18,938 nt of DNA from JBBDRX01 sp040905245. GTDB lineage: Bacteria > Bacteroidota > Rhodothermia > Balneolales > Balneolaceae. Under the pieces are notes generated by a model. The model searched no databases. It was given only the letters and a program-made list of their open reading frames with translations, and was not told the origin of the DNA. Position 1 is the first letter of the stretch. Each line of letters starts with the position of its first letter. The stretch spans positions 1 to 18,938 of the forward strand of contig JBBDRX010000104.1 of NCBI GenBank assembly GCA_040905245.1, read 5' to 3'. A program made the position numbers and the translations under genes. Below are positions 15,268 through 18,938 of this stretch, one piece after another.

Positions 15268-15831
15268 TCAAGAGCCTGAAGCGTTGTGTGCAGGCTGTTT
15301 TTCAAACATGGAGACGGTTGTTCTTCCGTATGCTTTGGCATGGAAGCAGTCCGGGTGGTTTTCGAAGTTATGGCGCTTGTCGTGCTCCAGAATGAACCAC
15401 CCCTCGGGGTTCAGCCAACCCTTCTCAAGAATCGTCCGGAGCATCTGTTCGATGAGCGGGTAGTCGTAAGGAGGGTCGCAGAAGATCAGGTCAAAGGGAG
15501 TCGGAGTTGTCTGCAGGTACTCTTCCACCGGTTTTTGAAGTACCGTGACCCGGGATTCGATATCGAACGATCGGGCCAGGGATCGGATCTGGCTGGAGTG
15601 GATTCCATTGGCTTCGACAAACTGAACCTGATCTACCCCCCGGGAAATTGCTTCGAATCCCAGATTTCCACTTCCGGCGAACAGATCCAGAGCCCTGCAG
15701 CCATCAAAATAGCGCCGGGCGTGTATTACATTGAAGATGGCCTCTTTGGTTCGGTCGGCCGTGGGCCTCAGTTCGCCCGTTTCAGGAACAGGAATATTCC
15801 GTCCTTTCAGTATACCCGTAATAATTCTCAT
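15268..15831 (-). CDS. rsmD: 16S rRNA (guanine966-N2)-methyltransferase
   Basis: The 187-residue protein has MRIITGILKGRNIPVP at the start, then LRPTADRTKEAIFNVI (21-36), and the SAM-binding motif I LDLFAGSGNLGFEAISRG (48-65). The catalytic motif IV is FCDPPYDY (117-124). This is the standard RsmD layout; the enzyme methylates G966 of 16S rRNA in assembled 30S particles. Its ATG overlaps the TGA of the DUF3822 gene (ATGA), implying coupled translation. Length is typical. Confidence 0.96.
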   Translation of the reverse strand: MRIITGILKGRNIPVPETGELRPTADRTKEAIFNVIHARRYFDGCRALDLFAGSGNLGFEAISRGVDQVQFVEANGIHSSQIRSLARSFDIESRVTVLQKPVEEYLQTTPTPFDLIFCDPPYDYPLIEQMLRTILEKGWLNPEGWFILEHDKRHNFENHPDCFHAKAYGRTTVSMFEKQPAHNASGS

Positions 15832-16715
15832 GACTGGAGTTCAGCCTTGTTGGAATGCACATTCAAACTCAGAAGAATCGCCGGAAAGGCACTTTCGAGC
15901 CGGAAGCCGTAGGTCTTCTCATCTGCATCGACCTGCATATCGGAGAGGCTGTTCATCAGCAGGATGGTTCCGGATTCATTGAAAAATGTGGAGAGAATAT
16001 CGGCGACTTCCAGGCCGGATTTCCCGAACAGATAGACCTGTTCATGAAAACCGTTCATCCAGGGAAGGTGGCGGGCATGGTAATTCCAGAGATAGGGAAG
16101 GTCGTTCAGGTCGTCATAACGCAGCCAGGTCGCTCCCCGAAGAGTTCCCAGCAGGTAGGAAGAGAGAACAAGCGTGCCGTTGTGGGCATGTATCATCAAG
16201 TAGGAACCTTTCATTCCCGTGTGAAGATGCCACTCGCTCCCCAGTTCGAATTCAGAAACAAAATCGGACTGGCTGAACCCTTTGGAGAGAGCCCTGTAAT
16301 TTTGGGTGAGAGCCCGGTTGCGAACCATCATCAGCTTGTAATCCCGGTTGCTCAGTTCATGCCAGGTTGTCTCGAGCTGATGCCTCGGAACGTTGTCCAT
16401 CAGGATGGAAAGATGGTCTTCCCGTTCGTCCGGTGTCTCCCGGACCAGTCTCGGAAACGTACTCCAGCACTCGTAACGGGTGGGAGAAAGCATCCGGAGC
16501 GTAGTGCAGCCGTACTGTTCGGCAAGGTTGGTGATGGATACAGCCAGCCCATGAAACGCGTCGGATTCCGCATCGGGCAGAACCCCTGCCAGCGGAAAAT
16601 TGTAGTCAATCGAGCCGATGTGCTGCAGGATAGATGGATCAGTCGGGTGATTGACTGCGTAAAAAAGTTGCCTGCCGGCAAAACAGATACCCAGACAGTC
16701 ACCCGGTGAGTCCAT
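15828..16715 (-). CDS. DUF3822 family protein
   Basis: The 295-residue protein is assigned to DUF3822 (PF12864) mainly from its position immediately before rsmD and its overall look. It has an N-terminal LGICFAGRQLFYAV strand pair, central GMKGSYLMIHAHNGTLVLSSYLLG and C-terminal ESAFPAILLSLNVHSNK. From memory, a Bacteroides member was described with an actin-like ATPase fold; I could not verify this. No signal peptide or membrane segment is seen, so it is probably cytosolic. The start is 5 bases after the stop of the pseudopilin-like gene, and the stop overlaps rsmD. Its role is unknown; the fold and partner suggest a PilM-like scaffold as one possibility. Confidence 0.75.
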   Translation of the reverse strand: MDSPGDCLGICFAGRQLFYAVNHPTDPSILQHIGSIDYNFPLAGVLPDAESDAFHGLAVSITNLAEQYGCTTLRMLSPTRYECWSTFPRLVRETPDEREDHLSILMDNVPRHQLETTWHELSNRDYKLMMVRNRALTQNYRALSKGFSQSDFVSEFELGSEWHLHTGMKGSYLMIHAHNGTLVLSSYLLGTLRGATWLRYDDLNDLPYLWNYHARHLPWMNGFHEQVYLFGKSGLEVADILSTFFNESGTILLMNSLSDMQVDADEKTYGFRLESAFPAILLSLNVHSNKAELQS

Positions 16716-16720
16716 AATCG

Positions 16721-17197
16721 TCAGTTCCAGTTTGGAGCATTCAACAGAGTTGTCCGTTCAAGATCTCCGATTTTGAGATCGGAGTCCGGATCTTCCAGAA
16801 GATAGATTTGCGGACGGATCGTGTCGTTGAGTGCATATTGAAACTCGTTGTGTGGCGGTCGCGGCGAGTAGCGGAGCGAGTCCGGGTTGTAGGTGGACGG
16901 AGGCATCTCCTCGAAGAGATCCGGTCCGCGCTCGACCATGCGATCGTTGGTTTTCAAAAAGGTAATCAGCGAATCCAGCCCTCCTTCGGTGGGAGGAAAT
17001 TCTCCCTGGATGTTTCGGTGCTGGATCAGGGCGTCACGGACAAGCCCCATTCTGTGCTGAACTCGTTGAGTCATTCGTTCTTGTTCAAGGACTTCCTGGT
17101 ACGGATCAACCAGTGAGCGATAGAGGTAGTATCCCAGAAAGATGATGACAACACCGAGAACGATGGTGATCAGTTTGTTTCTTGTTTCTAAATCCAT
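16721..17197 (-). CDS. Membrane-anchored pseudopilin-like protein of unknown function
   Basis: The 158-residue protein has a short N-terminal MDLETRNK, one hydrophobic segment (about 9-28, ITIVLGVVIIFLGYYLY), then a charged helix (32-60). The next string, GEFPPTEGGLDSLITFL (65-81), resembles the Y/F-P-TxxxGLxxL region of GspG-type pseudopilins. No prepilin-peptidase G/F(T/E) site is present, so the segment would remain a membrane anchor, as in PilN/PilO-like or divergent pseudopilin proteins. The rest is proline-rich and acidic. It is the first gene of the minus-strand run and is 5 bases from the DUF3822 gene. I do not know its function. Confidence 0.65.
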   Translation of the reverse strand: MDLETRNKLITIVLGVVIIFLGYYLYRSLVDPYQEVLEQERMTQRVQHRMGLVRDALIQHRNIQGEFPPTEGGLDSLITFLKTNDRMVERGPDLFEEMPPSTYNPDSLRYSPRPPHNEFQYALNDTIRPQIYLLEDPDSDLKIGDLERTTLLNAPNWN

Positions 17198-17483
17198 GGA
17201 TGGTATCAGTTAAGATTCAGTAGAGTAAAATCGGACCCTTTTGAAAACCGAAAGAGAAAATAAACGCAGGGTTGTAGATATGCAACTTTAAGATCATTAC
17301 ACCGGTTTAACAAAGACTGCCGGGGGCGGGGAGCAATGGATTGGTTCGCCCGGTAGGTGTGGAAGCTGTTTGGAATTGGAATATCGGATGAACCGGTTTC
17401 GGAATGGAGACTGATTTAGAAGAGGAGATTGGTTATATTTTTCTGTCATTTAATGAACCTCCAATCCGAAATCCGAGACGACG
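17198..17483. other. Divergent intergenic region
   Basis: These 286 bases lie between the minus-strand run and a plus-strand gene and should hold two promoters. ACCGGTTT occurs twice (17301-17308 and 17392-17399), the second within an 8-base palindrome AACCGGTT. An AT-rich TTATATTTTTC lies near 17434. I see no supported ORF or RNA gene, and the repeat could be chance. Confidence 0.35.
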
Positions 17484-17834
17484 ATGATTTACAAACAGAA
17501 GTACTATTTCCTGTGTAAAACGCCACTGAGTGCGGAAGGCCCGTCCGATGTTGAGATAATTGACAAGACGGCACGAAATGAGGATTTCCCCGAATTGTTC
17601 AAGCGGTACGAAGAGCTCCGATCGCATGCGTTTAATGAAGACAGCCTCTACAGTATTGTCCGTGCAGATGATATCTACGACCTGATTCGGACGACAGATG
17701 AGCACCAGGCCCGGGAAGACGCGTTTGAAAAGGCGGAGCCGGATATTGTGACCAATCTTCAGCACCGTGTCATGCAGGAGGGAGATGCCAATGCGAAAGG
17801 TATTCTGCGGGACGTCCACGGTGTGGATCTCTGA
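17484..17834 (+). CDS. Hypothetical protein, 116 residues
   Basis: The product begins MIYKQKYYFLCKTPLS and is acidic, with helical segments DFPELFKRYEELRSHAF (34-50), EDSLYSIVRADDIYDLIRT and ATNLQHR-like C-terminal sequence (about 88-95), and no signal peptide or membrane helix. It is probably a soluble cytosolic protein. I do not recognise a family. Coding is supported by protein-like composition over the whole length and by the absence of a better frame on either strand. GAGACGACG before the ATG is only a weak ribosome-binding site. It precedes dps by 210 bases, and no terminator is visible between them. Confidence 0.7.
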   Translation: MIYKQKYYFLCKTPLSAEGPSDVEIIDKTARNEDFPELFKRYEELRSHAFNEDSLYSIVRADDIYDLIRTTDEHQAREDAFEKAEPDIVTNLQHRVMQEGDANAKGILRDVHGVDL

Positions 17835-18044
17835 ATAGTGTGTGTGACGGGTGCGTGTGTACCGGCCTACCGGAAAGTTGCAGGAGAAGGCACTTTGTAT
17901 GGAGAGCCGTTTGTCCGGGAATGATTTGCATTTCGAATTTGTAGTAGGGGTAGTCCCGGCGCACTGAATACGTGTCGGAGGCTGGTTGAAACGTAAAAGA
18001 CAATCAGTGAATCATCTGATTCCATCAAAAGAGGAGAAACTGCT

Positions 18045-18512
18045 ATGGATGTAAATATCGGAATTGATAAAAATGACAGAGAAAAAATTACGAAGGGACT
18101 CTCGCGACTACTTGCAGATTCGTATATGGTCTATCTGAAGAGTCACAACTATCACTGGAATGTCACGGGAACTCTGTTTCATCCCCTTCACGAGCAGTTC
18201 GAAGAGCAGTACACGGAATTGGCAGAAGCGATCGACGAGATTGCGGAACGAATTCGTGCGCTCGGAGACCGTGCGCCCGGTTCATTCAGAGAGTTTGATA
18301 AGCTGACGTCGATTAAGGAAGATACGGACCACCCGGATGCCCTGGAGATGGTCCGCCGCATGACAGCGGATCACGAGACCATTCTGAGAACGGCGCGGGA
18401 AGCCTTGAAGCCGTGTCAGGATGCCGGAGATGAGGCGACAATCGATCTGATTACCCATCGGCTGAAAGTCCACTCCAAGTCTGCCTGGATGCTTCGAAGC
18501 CATCTGGAGTAA
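18045..18512 (+). CDS. dps: Dps-family ferritin (DNA-binding protein from starved cells)
   Basis: The 155-residue protein starts at an ATG with a strong AGGAG nine bases upstream. The ferroxidase ligands at subunit interfaces are all present: H37 in NYHWNV, H49 in HPLHEQF, E53, D64 and E68 in DEIAERIRALG. These correspond to the E. coli Dps set H51, H63, D67, D78 and E82. Dps dodecamers store iron and remove hydrogen peroxide, protecting DNA under oxidative stress or starvation. The N-terminus is short (MDVNIGIDKNDREK) without the lysine-rich DNA-binding tail of E. coli Dps, so DNA binding is uncertain. A clear terminator ends the gene. It may be induced by peroxide, but no operator was seen. 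Confidence 0.96.
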   Translation: MDVNIGIDKNDREKITKGLSRLLADSYMVYLKSHNYHWNVTGTLFHPLHEQFEEQYTELAEAIDEIAERIRALGDRAPGSFREFDKLTSIKEDTDHPDALEMVRRMTADHETILRTAREALKPCQDAGDEATIDLITHRLKVHSKSAWMLRSHLE

Positions 18513-18529
18513 TTGGTTGACGAGTGTTT

Positions 18530-18568
18530 AAAAGAGCCTGTAGTCATTGACCTGCAGGCTCTTTTATT
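18530..18568 (+). terminator. Rho-independent terminator after dps
   Basis: AAAAGAGCCTG (18530-18540) pairs perfectly with CAGGCTCTTTT (18555-18565), giving an 11-bp stem with a 14-base loop, followed by T-rich sequence ending ATTAT. It lies 18 bases past the dps stop. Confidence 0.93.
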
Positions 18569-18649
18569 ATGAGGAGGTCCGGACGGAGCGGAAGATCTGA
18601 TTTTACAGGTAATTTGAAACGATAAACCGACACGTAACGAGGAATGCGC

Positions 18650-18938
18650 ATGGAGACAGGAATGAATGCTTTGGGTGAGTACACCGATCAGCTGCTGCCC
18701 CTTATCATTGACCACGGGCTGAGCCTTATCGGAGCTATTGGCATTTTGATTGTCGGCTGGATGTTTGCCAACTGGGCAGCGGAAAAAGTGCGAGTGAAAG
18801 CAAACGCTTCAGAGAAATTTGATGACACACTGGTACCGATATTCGGCCAGACGGTCCGTATTTTAATTCTCATCATTACCGTGCTGGCCGTACTGGGTCA
18901 GTTTGGAATTCAAACGGCAAGTATTGTGGCTGTTCTGG
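18650..18938 (+). CDS. MscS-family small-conductance mechanosensitive channel (N-terminal part, cut by window edge)
   Basis: The frame runs off the window after 96 residues. It starts METGMNALGEYTDQLLP, has a first membrane segment LSLIGAIGILIVGWMFANW (about 24-42), then a charged loop (EKVRVKANASEKFDDTLVP). A second segment is GQTVRILILIITVLAVLG, and the start of the pore helix region is QFGIQTASIVAVL, typical just before the conserved glycine/alanine-rich TM3. MscS channels open under membrane tension and release solutes on osmotic downshift. GAGGA seven bases before the ATG at 18650 favours this start over the in-frame ATG at 18644. Confidence 0.85.
   Translation, partial: METGMNALGEYTDQLLPLIIDHGLSLIGAIGILIVGWMFANWAAEKVRVKANASEKFDDTLVPIFGQTVRILILIITVLAVLGQFGIQTASIVAVL

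Noticed and set aside
15855..16709. Long plus-strand open frame (284 codons) opposite the DUF3822 gene
   Set aside because: It lies wholly antisense to a gene with 4-base and 5-base junctions to its neighbours, and has no recognisable domain or organised hydrophobic pattern.

Overview
The window looks like chromosome from a member of the Bacteroidota/Rhodothermota/Balneolota side of the FCB group, most plausibly a Balneolia- or Rhodothermia-like marine heterotroph. The reasons are the DUF3822-rsmD-coaD gene order, many genes without a clear Shine-Dalgarno sequence, one promoter-like TAnnTTTG element, and several secreted hydrolases of types I associate with these bacteria. This placement is inferred from gene content and was not tested by alignment. 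I saw no rRNA, tRNA, CRISPR array, insertion sequence or phage module.

Region 1 (1-8544) is a catabolic or secreted-enzyme block. It opens with the 3' end of an N-acylglucosamine 2-epimerase family gene. Next come a large exported PHP-type metallohydrolase and a small outer-membrane beta-barrel protein closed by a clear terminator. A three-gene minus-strand operon follows, read as two tandem paralogous exported amidohydrolases of the COG3964 type and then a lipoprotein with a PQQ-dependent sugar dehydrogenase beta-propeller. An exported alpha/beta hydrolase is transcribed divergently from this operon. Together these point to periplasmic or surface processing of sugar derivatives, acyl esters or amides, but no substrate can be read from the sequence.

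Region 2 (8545-10291) holds a MltB-type lytic transglycosylase, an unusually AT-rich intergenic stretch, an 83-residue lysine-rich protein of unknown function, and a possible 52-residue gene overlapping the end of glpD.

Region 3 (10278-17197) is a long minus-strand run of housekeeping genes. In transcription order these are a membrane-anchored pseudopilin-like protein, DUF3822, rsmD, coaD, a class I aminotransferase, an FmdB-like protein that has lost most of its zinc ligands, a GbsR/MarR-type regulator, yraN and glpD. Several neighbours overlap by 4 bases or are separated by only 2-5. A structured inverted repeat lies between coaD and the aminotransferase.

Region 4 (17484-18938) is on the plus strand. 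It contains an unrecognised 116-residue protein, a Dps ferritin with intact ferroxidase ligands and a clear terminator, and the 5' part of a MscS-family channel cut by the window edge.

I did not find a clearly new multi-gene system. The best leads are the tandem amidohydrolases, one of which has Arg in place of the metal-bridging Lys, the structured element upstream of the aminotransferase, and the DUF3822/pseudopilin-like pair.
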